From positions 40,630 through 104,629 of the forward strand of contig JBDHIK010000001.1 of assembly GCA_039587475.1 (NCBI GenBank): 64,000 nt of DNA, written 5' to 3'. A model generated the notes under the pieces. The model was given only the letters and a program-made list of their open reading frames with translations. It had not been told where the DNA came from and did not search any database. This DNA comes from N074bin45 sp039587475. Its GTDB lineage: Bacteria > Gemmatimonadota > Gemmatimonadetes > Gemmatimonadales > GWC2-71-9. Within the stretch, counting starts at the first letter, position 1, and every line of letters starts with the position of its first letter. This document shows positions 16,787 to 25,408 of the stretch, piece by piece. The position numbers were made by a program, and so were the translations under genes.

Positions 16787-18480
16787 ACATCTTCCGGAGT
16801 CTGCGATTCCGGATCGGCCGCGGCATGGCCGCGCTCATCGTCCTCGGCGGATTCATCGCTCTGCAAGCCGTCAGTGAGAACGTTCGGTTGAGCGCCCTCG
16901 TCGACGAGGAGATGACGCTTCTGAGCGAGAGTCAGAGCGCCAGTAGCGGATTGGTGCGTTCGGTGATGAACGAGATCCGGGCCGCGGAACAGTATCTGGT
17001 CGCTCCGAGCAACAGCATCCGGACCGAGTTCCTGGCCAGCGGTGATTCCGCGTACATCTATCAAAGTCAGTTCAGGTCCATCCGCGGCCTGCCCACGGAA
17101 GACCGACTGCGCGTCAACCAGATCGCCGCCGGACAATCCCGGGTCGAAGTCCTGTATTCGCTGGCCCATGCCCTGGCCGATGTGCGACGCCCCGCCGAGG
17201 CGTTGGCCATGGCGGAGAGCGCCCGGGCGCCGACCGACACGTTGCTGGCCAATCTCCAGGAGCTGGCCAATGCGAGGAGCGTTTCGGCCTCCTCCCGATC
17301 CGGGGAACTTCGTGAAGCGGCCCTTAGGCGCCAGCTGTTCATGGCCGGAGGCTTCCTGCTGGTGGCGCTCATCGGGGTCGCCCTGACCGTCACGACCGTG
17401 CAGTCGGTGTCTCGCGACCTGCGCAGGCTGTCGAGTGCCGCCGAGCGGTTCGGCCAGGGTGATCTGCGCTCCATCCAGGTGGGCAACCTCCCGGTGGAGA
17501 TCGAGCCCCTGGCCGAGAGCATGGGCAACATGAGCAAGAAGCTGCGCGAGCTCGTCACCGCCGTCCGTACGGAGTCGGGACAGATCTCCGCCAGCGCCGG
17601 GGACTTCTCGGCGATGAGTGAAGAATTGGCCGCTTCGTCCGGAGAAATCTCGACGGCCATGGTGAAGGTCTCCACCAGCGCCGAACAACAGGTCCACGGC
17701 ATCGAGGAAACCGACAAACTCCTCGACCGCATCCGTCAGACGACGGTGCAGAACACCGAAGAAGCTTCCCATCTCGATCGGCTCGGAAGCGACGTTCAGG
17801 ACGTCGCGGGTCGTCACCACGCCGACGTCTCGGCTGCCAGCCAGGCGCTCCTCGACGTCCGAGAATTCGTTCAGGGAACGACCGGCCAGGTACGGGAACT
17901 GACGCGCTTGTCGGAGTCCATTACCGAGTTCATCGATCTCATCAAGCAGATCAGCTCCCAGACGAACTTGCTCGCACTCAATGCGGCCATCGAGGCCGCA
18001 CGCGCCGGAGAGCACGGCCGGGGATTCGCTGTGGTCGCCGACGAGGTCCGGAGTCTGGCCGACTCCAGCGCCCGGGCCGCCGAAGACGTCACCAAGACGG
18101 TGACACACATCCGGCAGCAGATTCGAGAAGTGGCCGATGCCATGGAGGTGGGGAGCGACAAGGTTCGCGGCATCGAGACCGTCGCCAACGCCGCCGCCGG
18201 AGCCCTGGACAGCATCGCGCAATCGGTGCAGGAAATCAGGGACGCTGCCCAACGGGTCACGACTTCCGCGACGGAGAACGAAACCGTGGTGTCGGACATG
18301 ACGGCCCGGACCACGGAAGTGTCGGGTGCCGCCAGCGAACACGCCTCCGCCAGTGAAGAGGTGTCCGCCGCCGCCGAGCAGCAGAGTGCCTCAACGGAGG
18401 AAATGGCTGCCGCTGCCGGTGAGCTCCTGCAAGGGGCTCACCGGCTCAAGGTCCTGGTCGACCAGTTTACGATCGAGTAA
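16783..18480 (+). CDS. methyl-accepting chemotaxis protein
   Basis: The 565-residue receptor has two membrane helices (about 15-32 and 187-207) flanking a helical sensor region of about 150 residues. A HAMP segment follows (RRLSSAAERFGQGDLRSIQVGNL begins it), then the long antiparallel signalling coiled coil. The conserved hairpin tip is intact (IDLIKQISSQTNLLALNAAIEAARAGEHGRGFAVVADEVRSLAD, positions about 383-426). Glu/Gln-rich stretches on either side are candidate methylation sites. It is co-translated with the upstream binding protein, which probably presents ligand to its periplasmic domain. No che genes are in the window. Confidence 0.92.
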   Translation: MNIFRSLRFRIGRGMAALIVLGGFIALQAVSENVRLSALVDEEMTLLSESQSASSGLVRSVMNEIRAAEQYLVAPSNSIRTEFLASGDSAYIYQSQFRSIRGLPTEDRLRVNQIAAGQSRVEVLYSLAHALADVRRPAEALAMAESARAPTDTLLANLQELANARSVSASSRSGELREAALRRQLFMAGGFLLVALIGVALTVTTVQSVSRDLRRLSSAAERFGQGDLRSIQVGNLPVEIEPLAESMGNMSKKLRELVTAVRTESGQISASAGDFSAMSEELAASSGEISTAMVKVSTSAEQQVHGIEETDKLLDRIRQTTVQNTEEASHLDRLGSDVQDVAGRHHADVSAASQALLDVREFVQGTTGQVRELTRLSESITEFIDLIKQISSQTNLLALNAAIEAARAGEHGRGFAVVADEVRSLADSSARAAEDVTKTVTHIRQQIREVADAMEVGSDKVRGIETVANAAAGALDSIAQSVQEIRDAAQRVTTSATENETVVSDMTARTTEVSGAASEHASASEEVSAAAEQQSASTEEMAAAAGELLQGAHRLKVLVDQFTIE

Positions 18481-18489
18481 AGCGGGGAA

Positions 18490-18783
18490 CTACTTCTTCC
18501 TGGTAGGCGAGGCCTTCGTGGCCTTCGAGGCCTTCGTGGACTTGGTCCGCTTGGGCGTACTTCTGGCCGCCTTCTGCACCTCGTGGACGTCCGTGAGCAC
18601 GCGTTCGCCCTCTTCCGGATCCAACAGGCCGCGGCGCGTGGCATAGCGGACCATCTCTTCGGCATCCTCGAGCGAGAATTCGCCAATGCCGGCGCCGGCC
18701 CGGATCAGATTCACCAATGCGTCCGCCACAGGGCTTCGCAGGACGTTGGCGATGCCGGGCAGGCTCTCCAACAGCGTGGACAT
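18490..18783 (-). CDS. small helical protein with Lys/Thr/Ala-rich tail, phasin-like
   Basis: The 97-residue protein has a helical first half (GIANVLRSPVADALVNLIRAGAGIGEF) and a segment DAEEMVRYATRRGLLDPEEGERVL that recalls polyhydroxyalkanoate-associated phasin-like regulators. The last 25 residues are a basic KxTKAS-type tail (KRTKSTKASKATKASPTRKK), which looks able to bind DNA or another polyanion. It is convergent with the chemoreceptor gene. The family assignment is tentative. Confidence 0.6.
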   Translation of the reverse strand: MSTLLESLPGIANVLRSPVADALVNLIRAGAGIGEFSLEDAEEMVRYATRRGLLDPEEGERVLTDVHEVQKAARSTPKRTKSTKASKATKASPTRKK

Positions 18784-18914
18784 CTGCGCGCCGCCAAGTT
18801 CTGAAACCAGGGTACCCTCCCAGAAAAGCCCTTAATGGGCGGCAACGTACTAACTTGGCCCCTTCGCAGTCAAGCAGCAAAAGGGGAACGAACAGTCGAA
18901 CAATGATTTAGGAA

Positions 18915-18936
18915 AGTAGTTGTTATTGCTACTACT
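18915..18936 (-). terminator. weak hairpin at the end of the barrel gene
   Basis: AGTAGT (18915-18920) and ACTACT (18931-18936) can pair across a 10-base loop directly at the stop codon of the minus-strand gene. Sequence after it on that strand is moderately U-rich (TTCCTAAATCATTGTT). The rest of 18784-18914 shows nothing I can assign. Confidence 0.3.
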
Positions 18937-20056
18937 AGAACGATCCCCTCAGGAACAGGGAGCCTCCCCAGCCGTCGATCTGCGATCGCAACCCGTCGCT
19001 CCGCTCGAGTGACCCCAGCTCGAACCTCAGCCGCGGCACCAGGGACAGCACCCGCGACACCCTGACTGGGAGCGCCGCCGCGGCGATGGCCAACCAGCCG
19101 CTGCCGCGGGCCGGCGCCCACCAGCGACCCTCCAGGGACGGTTGCAGGCTCAATCCGCCGCCAAGTCGCCAGGCACCCTCGGCACCCAGGGCCACGATGG
19201 ACTCCTCGTTGGCCAGGGTCCCCGCCTGCGGATCCTCGCCGGCGGACCGGCGGTAGCCCCACAGAAACGTCTCCACCGCACCGCTCCCCAGTGGCGAGGC
19301 CAGAGACACTTCACCCATGATGCGAGTCCCGGGCCGGTACTCTCCAACCACGGTTCCGGATCCGTTCACGAACTCGTCCGTGCCGAAGGTCCCGACGGTG
19401 GCGCCGATCGACAACCGCGAACTCCCCACCAGACGATCGACACCGACCCGAACCCGCCCCTCGATCGCCTGCCGATAGTTGATCTCCTCCGGGGCGTTGG
19501 CGAAGGGCTGGTAGGAGCCATTGAGCCGCAGGCTGCCGGCCAGACCGACGTTCCAGGCGCCCCAGGGCTTGGCCAACGCGGCGCCGGCCGTCACAGCGGC
19601 CCCGGTACCGTAGGTATGAACCGGGAAAGGCAGAAAATTGGTGGCCACCGCGCTGGCAGCGGAGAACTCTCCCAGCGTGACCTGTTCTGCCCCGGTCGGC
19701 AGGTTGACAAGGAGGCTGAGTACCGCGGCGTCCCGCCCCAGCAGCCAGGCCAGGCGGAGCTGGGTATCGGTAAGCGAGGCGATCTCCGGTGCCGTACCAT
19801 CCTCAAGCCCCACCCGGGTCCATGCGTAGCTGGTGCCCACGTCAATGGACAGGCGCCGCCCCAGCGGAACGACGAACCCCAGCGGGATGGCCACCTGGTC
19901 GATGGACCGGACCGGGTTCCCGGCGCCAAAGCGATAGGACTGGGCGTCGACGCCGGTGGTGGCAGAGACGTACGGCACCAGGAGATCCTGGGCCACGACA
20001 GGGCCGGCCCAGGGGACCACCAGGGCGCCCAAGAGGAGGAGAAGCCGCCTGGGCAT
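18935..20056 (-). CDS. probable outer-membrane beta-barrel protein
   Basis: A signal peptide (MPRRLLLLLGALVVPWAGPVVAQ) is followed by about 350 residues of alternating polar/apolar strands separated by short turns, ending in a terminal Phe (LFLRGSF), a common outer-membrane barrel signature recognised by BAM. No cysteines are present in the mature part. The start is taken as ATG 20056, which touches the stop of the preceding gene (TGATG); a GTG at 20059 adds one residue. Its partner gene encodes a TPR/CsgG-like lipoprotein. The transported substrate or function is unknown. Confidence 0.7.
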   Translation of the reverse strand: MPRRLLLLLGALVVPWAGPVVAQDLLVPYVSATTGVDAQSYRFGAGNPVRSIDQVAIPLGFVVPLGRRLSIDVGTSYAWTRVGLEDGTAPEIASLTDTQLRLAWLLGRDAAVLSLLVNLPTGAEQVTLGEFSAASAVATNFLPFPVHTYGTGAAVTAGAALAKPWGAWNVGLAGSLRLNGSYQPFANAPEEINYRQAIEGRVRVGVDRLVGSSRLSIGATVGTFGTDEFVNGSGTVVGEYRPGTRIMGEVSLASPLGSGAVETFLWGYRRSAGEDPQAGTLANEESIVALGAEGAWRLGGGLSLQPSLEGRWWAPARGSGWLAIAAAALPVRVSRVLSLVPRLRFELGSLERSDGLRSQIDGWGGSLFLRGSF

Positions 20057-21384
20057 CACGGTCGCGGGATCACGATGATGATGTCACCAATCCGGACGGC
20101 GTCGCGGGGATCGTCGGCGAGCAGAGCCTCCTGAATCCCGCGCCTCTTATCCGGCGCACCCAGTCGGGTCAGACGCTCGATCCGGCCACCCTTACTGGGA
20201 TTGGTGCGGCGAACCGATGTCAGGAGGGCGGTCCGGGTCTGCGATTGGCGTCGCACGCGATCAGTGCTTCCCTGGAGGTCGGCTGCCAGACGCTCCTCCG
20301 GCCCGGGCCCTGTCGCCGCCAGTCGTCCGGCTCGATCGCGCCGTGAAGCGGCCACCAGGAACGATGGCTCGAGGCTGGCGGCGGCACCGAACTCGGCTTC
20401 GGCCGCCCGATACAGCCCTGCGTCCTCTCGCACCAGTCCGCGACTGAATGCCAGGAATGCCTGCAGGTCCGCGGTGGGTCGATCGGAAATGGCTTCGCGC
20501 TCGGCCGCTGTGAGCGTGATCCCCAGGTCGGCGATCAGTTGCAGGACGACGGCCTTCTCCAGGTCGAACAGCCGCTGCAGTCGGTCGTCGGCTTCTGCCG
20601 TGGCAACGATTTGACCGCTGGTCGTGGTGACCGCCGTGGCATCGAGCCTGAGTTCCTCACCTCCGGCAGGCGCGCCCTGGAGGGTGCCATGGACGACCGT
20701 CGCGGCCCGCAGCAGGCGGCCCGATCGAGCGGCGCTACCCGGATCGACCCGACCGGAATCTGCCAGGGCCAGTTCATCCACCAGGGCCTGGACGCGGGTC
20801 CGTTCCAGGACCCGAAGTTGCGAGACCTGTCCCAGGTCCGTGACGATGAGATGAGCAAGGCCGCGCTCGAGAGGCTTGAGCGACGAATCAGGGCCCTGGT
20901 AGGTCCACGGGAATACCGCGATGGTATTGGGCAGGGGATCGAGAACACTCAGTGCCGACTCCTGGGCCACCGCCTGTCTGGCGGCCTCCCGCAACTCCAG
21001 CCGAGTCAGCCGCTCGACGTGGTCGGCCACCGCGTCCCGTTCGGCATCCGACAGCTCGCTCCTGGTCTGCAAGTCCTGGAGCAGCACCCTGGCGGAGTCG
21101 TACTGGGCCAACTCCTCATGAGCCAGTGCCAGATAGAGCGTCGCCACGAAGTTGTCCGTCGGAGGCGTCCCAACCGGCCGCAGTGTAGTCCGGGCGGCGT
21201 CGTAGCGACCATCGCGGAAGTACGCCACGCCGAGTTCGGTCAGGAGCTGCGGGTCCCTCGGCTTGACGGTCCGGGCCGCTTCCAGGGAGGGGATATCCTC
21301 CGGCGTCACTGGGGGGATCTCCACGCCCGCGCCACAGGCGGACAGGGCCAGCACGGTCAGAGGGATCAGACCACGATTTCGCAT
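20056..21384 (-). CDS. lipoprotein with TPR and CsgG/FlgO-like domain
   Basis: The signal MRNRGLIPLTVLALSAC ends in a lipobox. TPR-like helices cover residues about 25-130 (DPQLLTELGVAYFRDGRYDAARTTL). A CsgG/FlgO-type alpha/beta domain follows (NTIAVFPWTYQG, GLAHLIVTDLGQVSQLRVLERTRVQALVDEL, RAATVVHGTL). The C-terminal region ends in IGDIIIVIPRP, reminiscent of a short LysM-type or docking strand. CsgG-like folds occur in secretion channels and in assembly factors. I chose the ATG at 21384 because GGAG lies 9 bases upstream; a GTG at 21402 overlaps that ribosome site. Translationally coupled to the barrel gene. Confidence 0.72.
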   Translation of the reverse strand: MRNRGLIPLTVLALSACGAGVEIPPVTPEDIPSLEAARTVKPRDPQLLTELGVAYFRDGRYDAARTTLRPVGTPPTDNFVATLYLALAHEELAQYDSARVLLQDLQTRSELSDAERDAVADHVERLTRLELREAARQAVAQESALSVLDPLPNTIAVFPWTYQGPDSSLKPLERGLAHLIVTDLGQVSQLRVLERTRVQALVDELALADSGRVDPGSAARSGRLLRAATVVHGTLQGAPAGGEELRLDATAVTTTSGQIVATAEADDRLQRLFDLEKAVVLQLIADLGITLTAAEREAISDRPTADLQAFLAFSRGLVREDAGLYRAAEAEFGAAASLEPSFLVAASRRDRAGRLAATGPGPEERLAADLQGSTDRVRRQSQTRTALLTSVRRTNPSKGGRIERLTRLGAPDKRRGIQEALLADDPRDAVRIGDIIIVIPRP

Positions 21385-21412
21385 CCGCAGCCACTCCTTC
21401 ACGTGGGCACCG

Positions 21413-21826
21413 TCATTCCTGGATCACCAGCTCCCCTTCGGCACGATAGGCGCGATGAGGTAGACAGTAGAACCGGTACGACCCGGCTGGGAGTTGCGGC
21501 ACCAGGATTTCCATGACCTGGCCCTGACGCGTGAGGAGAGGCCCACTCAACAAACTCATCCGATCCGGGATTGCCTGGTCCAGGGCATTCCGTTGGGCCG
21601 TGCTGAGACCGCTGCTGTCGAACACCACGCTATGGGGTGGTCCCGAGCGGACCGTGAACTGCACCACGTCGCCCGGCTGCACCGTGACTCGGGCGGGGGA
21701 GAAGCGGAAGCGGTTCTGGTCTTTGTCGCCGACAATCTCGATCTGGTGCACGGTCTGGGCCGTGACCCCGGCCACGTTGACGCAGGCAAGGACGAGCACA
21801 AGAGCGGTAAGTCTTTCTGGTATCAT
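21413..21826 (-). CDS. exported cupredoxin (plastocyanin/azurin-like) with atypical axial position
   Basis: The signal peptide runs to VTAQ, then a cupredoxin fold: VTVQPGDVVQFTVRSGPPHSVVFDSSG provides the first His ligand and YRFYCLPHRAYRAEGELV gives Cys and the second His. In plastocyanins a Met lies five residues after the second His; here that position is Ala, so the copper may be three-coordinate or carry another axial ligand. The start at ATG 21826 has a GGAG about 8 bases upstream. It may move electrons in the periplasm, but its partner is unknown. Confidence 0.85.
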   Translation of the reverse strand: MIPERLTALVLVLACVNVAGVTAQTVHQIEIVGDKDQNRFRFSPARVTVQPGDVVQFTVRSGPPHSVVFDSSGLSTAQRNALDQAIPDRMSLLSGPLLTRQGQVMEILVPQLPAGSYRFYCLPHRAYRAEGELVIQE

Positions 21827-21925
21827 CACTTCGGCTCCACGGACCCAAGAAGGTGCCGCCATGGGAAGGACTCTAGCCCGAGCCCAATGTGACCGGTAGA
21901 TTGCAACATGGTGGAGTCGGGCGGA

Positions 21926-22192
21926 ATGTCCACCATCCACCGGAAGGGAACTCGTCAGGTGGGCCGACGAGGCGTCAAGGAATACCGGGCACCAGAAGCG
22001 CTGACACTGATCTCGGCCGATCGAGATCGGGGAGACCTCGTCTGTCCTTCCTGCGGCGCAACGACTATCGAACGCACACCGAGACGGCGTTCCAAGGAGA
22101 GTGGTGGCCAGATCACTCTGCACTGCACCTCGTGTGACCGGAGCGCCAAGTACATTCGACGCGTGGGTGAGGAGCCTCAGGCGTTCGGATAG
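21926..22192 (+). CDS. small zinc-ribbon protein
   Basis: The 88-residue basic protein carries a single zinc knuckle pair, LVCPSCGATTIERTPRR and LHCTSCDRSAKY (CxxC twice), and otherwise no recognisable domain. It may bind nucleic acid or be a small regulatory protein. I prefer the ATG at 21926, which follows GGAG by about 11 bases; an in-frame ATG at 21908 is possible. It is divergent from the cupredoxin gene. Confidence 0.6.
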   Translation: MSTIHRKGTRQVGRRGVKEYRAPEALTLISADRDRGDLVCPSCGATTIERTPRRRSKESGGQITLHCTSCDRSAKYIRRVGEEPQAFG

Positions 22193-22264
22193 ACCCGGCG
22201 TACCAGGCCACACCCTCTCCATCCTCCCCATCACGATTCGTCTGGTCCGCTAACCCCCAGTCGC

Positions 22265-23473
22265 ATGGTACAACCCCATTCCACCATGCAGCCGGCGACC
22301 CGGCGGCTGATCATCGCAACCGTGTTCGTGGATCTGGTCGGATTCGCGATCGTGCTGCCACTGCTGCCCAGTTACGGTGCCCGCCACGGCGGCAGTGACT
22401 TTGCCATCGGCATCTTGGTCGCGAGTTACTCCCTGGTCCAGTTGCTCGTGGCGCCGTGGTGGGGTCGCATCAGCGACCGGTACGGCCGGCGGCCTGCCAT
22501 CCTGATCGGGCTGATCGGGAGTTCACTGTCCTACCTGCTGTTTGCCTGGGCCGGGTCGTTTCTGGTGCTGCTCCTATCGCGCGTCATCGCCGGGGCCACC
22601 GGAGCCACGGTCAACGTGGCGCAGGCTTCCCTGGCTGATGGGTCGCCCCCGGAGCGCCGGTCATCCGTCATGGGGCTCATCGGGGCGGCCTTTGGCCTGG
22701 CCTTCATCGTAGGACCCGCGTTGGCCGGGGTATCCACCCGCTTGGGGGACAGTGCGCCCGGCTATCTGGCCGCAGCACTCACGGGCATCAACTGGCTGGT
22801 TGCCTGGTTCCTGCTTCCCGAAACGCGGATCAATCGAGTCAAGCCAAGCCAGGTGGGGGGTATGGATTGGCGTCGGCTCACCGCCCCCTTCTGGGTGATC
22901 CTGTTCGAGACGCTGGCGTTCACCGTGATGTACGCCTTCTTCACGCTCTTTGCGGAGCGTGTTCTGGGGTACGGGCGCGAGCAGATCGCCTACTTGTTCG
23001 TCTATCTCGGGCTCATCACGGCCATCGTTCAGGGTGGGCTCGTGGGGCGTCTGGTCCCGAAATTGGGAGAGGTGCGGCTCATGGTGCTGGGCAGCCTGTC
23101 GCTCGCGATCGGACTGGGATCGCTGCCGCTCACGGTGGGAGAGTCTCCTACCTGGTTGGTCCCGGCACTACTGACGAGCCTGTTCTTCGTGGCCCTGGGA
23201 ACGGGTCTGGTGACTCCCAGCGTGGCAGGTTTCGTTTCACGGGTGACCGACGCCGAGCACCAGGGGCGCGCCATGGGGCTGCTGCAGAGCACCTCATCGA
23301 CGGCGCGTATCCTGGGCCCGGTGGCGTTCGGCATTGTCAGCGACCTGGGCGGTGTCCGGGCGCCGTTCATGATCGCCTCGCTCATGGCGATCATCGCCCT
23401 GGCGCTGGCCCTCAGGGCGGAACGCCTGCTGCCAGACACAACGCCCCGGACACCACAGGCGCCCGGGGCGTAG
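22265..23473 (+). CDS. MFS transporter, drug:H+ antiporter type (TetA-like)
   Basis: About 12 membrane helices are visible across 402 residues. The MFS motif A between helices 2 and 3 is clear (WWGRISDRYGRRPAILIG), and helix 1 starts with IIATVFVDLVGFAIVLPLLP, as in TetA/Bmr-type exporters. GAAFGLAFIVGPALAG matches the antiporter motif C near helix 5. It should export a drug or metabolite in exchange for protons. No regulator gene is adjacent. The start may alternatively be the ATG at 22286. Confidence 0.88.
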   Translation: MVQPHSTMQPATRRLIIATVFVDLVGFAIVLPLLPSYGARHGGSDFAIGILVASYSLVQLLVAPWWGRISDRYGRRPAILIGLIGSSLSYLLFAWAGSFLVLLLSRVIAGATGATVNVAQASLADGSPPERRSSVMGLIGAAFGLAFIVGPALAGVSTRLGDSAPGYLAAALTGINWLVAWFLLPETRINRVKPSQVGGMDWRRLTAPFWVILFETLAFTVMYAFFTLFAERVLGYGREQIAYLFVYLGLITAIVQGGLVGRLVPKLGEVRLMVLGSLSLAIGLGSLPLTVGESPTWLVPALLTSLFFVALGTGLVTPSVAGFVSRVTDAEHQGRAMGLLQSTSSTARILGPVAFGIVSDLGGVRAPFMIASLMAIIALALALRAERLLPDTTPRTPQAPGA

Positions 23474-23490
23474 TGCGTCAGGTGGTGACG

Positions 23491-24213
23491 TCAATCGGGC
23501 GTGGAGAACAGCCGACGCCAGCGGACCTCGGTGATGAATGGCAACGGTCGCCAGCTGGTCTGATCGTAGCTGAAGTAGACCACCATCGGCGTGCCACGCA
23601 CGTTCTCGCGCGGCAGGAAGCCCCACATACGACTGTCGTGAGAGTTGTCCCGGCTATCACCCATCACGAAATAGTAGTCTTGCGGGACGAGGATCGGCCC
23701 CCAGTCCTGGAGATCGGGGTCATAGGTCGCCGGATCCCGTCCCACCAGATGGGACAGCTGCCACTGACGCATGCGCTGCCGCATGGTCCGGTCCGCGGCC
23801 GGTAGAGGATCCGCGTGGATCACGTAGGGTTCCGGGACATTGACGCCGTTCCGGATCAACTGGCCGCCCGCCATGGCCAGGGTGTCGCCGGGCATGCCGA
23901 TCAGGCGCTTGACGACCTTGATGTCCTCTTCGACCGAATCGAAGACGATGATCTCACCCTGGCGCGGCTCACGGAAGGCCGGCAGGCGCTTGTGAATCAG
24001 CGGCACCTCGGCCCCATACAGGGCCTTGTTGACGAAGAGGAAATCGCCGATCAGGAGGGTCTGCTCCATACTTCCGGACGGAATGCGAAAGGCCTCCACC
24101 AGGAACGTCCGGAGGAAGAACCACACGACCAGGGCCACGGCGATCGACTTGACCCAGTCGAAGACCCAAGTCGCGAAGGACCTGGCGGACGCCGGTTTCT
24201 TCTTCTTGCTCAT
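23491..24213 (-). CDS. lepB: signal peptidase I
   Basis: The membrane-anchored serine protease removes Sec and Tat signal peptides. After an N-terminal anchor (about 22-38), the catalytic Ser48 lies in IPSGSMEQTL and the general-base Lys102 in KVVKRLIGMPGD. The C-terminal box E is present as VMGDSRDNSHDSRMWG. There is a single anchor, as in Gram-positive and many other LepB proteins, and a typical length of 240 residues. It is the last gene of the long minus-strand run. Confidence 0.95.
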   Translation of the reverse strand: MSKKKKPASARSFATWVFDWVKSIAVALVVWFFLRTFLVEAFRIPSGSMEQTLLIGDFLFVNKALYGAEVPLIHKRLPAFREPRQGEIIVFDSVEEDIKVVKRLIGMPGDTLAMAGGQLIRNGVNVPEPYVIHADPLPAADRTMRQRMRQWQLSHLVGRDPATYDPDLQDWGPILVPQDYYFVMGDSRDNSHDSRMWGFLPRENVRGTPMVVYFSYDQTSWRPLPFITEVRWRRLFSTPD

Positions 24214-24235
24214 GTGCTATTTCCGCCCGCGGTCG

Positions 24236-25312
24236 CTAGTCGACCCACTCCGCGATGAAGAGATTGGTCTCGCCTTCTTCCCGAGCGTTACGGTTCGACG
24301 CCCAGACCAGTTTCGTCCCGTCGGGGCTGAACATCGGGAACCCGTCGAAATCCGCCCGATCCGTGATCTGCTCCAAGCCGGTCCCGTCGACGTTGATCAT
24401 GAACAGATCGAAGGTCCGTCCCCCATCCACGTGGTTGGAGGAGAAGATGATCCGCTCCCCGTCCGGGTGAAAGAACGGGGCAAAGTTGGCCGAGCCCAGT
24501 GAGGTGAGTTGCCGGGGATTCCCACCATCGGCGTCGGCCAACCAGATTTCCAGTGTCGAGGGCCGGACCAGGCGCTGGGCAAGCAGGTCCCGATAGTCCG
24601 ATGAATCGGCCGCCGTTTCGGGGTACATGGCCCGCCACACGATGGTCGATCCGTCCGGAGAGAAGAACGCGCCCCCGTCATACCCAACCCGGTGGGTCAG
24701 CCGCTGCACGTCGCTGCCATCGACGTTCATGGTGTACAGCTCGAGGTCGCCGTCCATCGTGCTGGTGAAGACCAGGCGGGACCCGTCGGGCGACAGCGTG
24801 GCCTCGGCGTTGTAGGTCCCGTTGTCGGTCAGCTGCCGCAGGTCGGATCCGTCCAGCCGGCTGGAGTAGATCTCGAAGTGCCCAAGCGGCCAGACGTACC
24901 CCTTCGAGAAATCGGGTCGCGCCGGACAGGCTTCATCGTGCTGGAACGTCGAGCTGTAGACGATGCGCGCATCGCCCTCGATGAAGTAGCCGCAGGTCGT
25001 CCGGCCAAGCCCATTCGAGACACGACGGGTGTCGGTGCCGTCGATGTTCATGATGTACTGCTGGTCACACCCGACCCCGAGCTGTTCCTGGCGCTGGAAG
25101 ATCAGCTGTTCACCCGAACTCGAGAAATAGGACTCGGCGTTGTTGCCGCTGAAGGTCAGTTGCTGGATGCTGGCGAAGTGGCTCTCGGTTGGTTCGGGCT
25201 CCACGAAGACCGCCTCCACCGCATCCTGCGATTCCGGTGGTGCGCAGGCAGCCGCAACCACGAACACTCCAACTGTCAACGTACGAATGGTGACCTCCAG
25301 GCGGTGGATCAA
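24236..25312 (-). CDS. TolB-like beta-propeller lipoprotein (PD40 repeats)
   Basis: A short signal with lipobox VVAAAC is followed by WD40-like PD40 repeats, visible as TLSPDGSRLVFTSTMDGDLELYTMNVDGSD, FFSPDGSTIVWR, FFHPDGERIIFSSN and MFSPDGTKLVWASN. These form a TolB-type beta-propeller on the periplasmic side. There is no N-terminal TolB domain, so it is not TolB itself. Start is uncertain: the frame opens with TTG at 25312 and lacks a good ribosome site, with GGAGG falling inside it, so a later start near the hydrophobic stretch is possible. Confidence 0.78.
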   Translation of the reverse strand: MIHRLEVTIRTLTVGVFVVAAACAPPESQDAVEAVFVEPEPTESHFASIQQLTFSGNNAESYFSSSGEQLIFQRQEQLGVGCDQQYIMNIDGTDTRRVSNGLGRTTCGYFIEGDARIVYSSTFQHDEACPARPDFSKGYVWPLGHFEIYSSRLDGSDLRQLTDNGTYNAEATLSPDGSRLVFTSTMDGDLELYTMNVDGSDVQRLTHRVGYDGGAFFSPDGSTIVWRAMYPETAADSSDYRDLLAQRLVRPSTLEIWLADADGGNPRQLTSLGSANFAPFFHPDGERIIFSSNHVDGGRTFDLFMINVDGTGLEQITDRADFDGFPMFSPDGTKLVWASNRNAREEGETNLFIAEWVD

Positions 25313-25408
25313 TGGTGGCGCAAGAACGTGCCCAGTCTGGAACGCTAGACGAGGGGGCCCGCCGCGACAACCGCTGGGCTACGGACCCCCGTCCGTAGCA
25401 CTACGGAG

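Noticed and set aside
16732..18342. A 536-codon minus-strand frame opposite the chemoreceptor
   Set aside because: Compositional shadow of the MCP coding sequence; no recognisable domain.
18508..18540. GGCCTTCGTGG-type repeat as a CRISPR-like or tandem element
   Set aside because: It is the coding sequence of the Lys/Thr/Ala tail of a small protein and lacks spacers.
20056..21384. A frameshifted TolB or CsgG operon
   Set aside because: The lipoprotein reads through in one frame with complete TPR and CsgG-like parts, so no disruption is needed.
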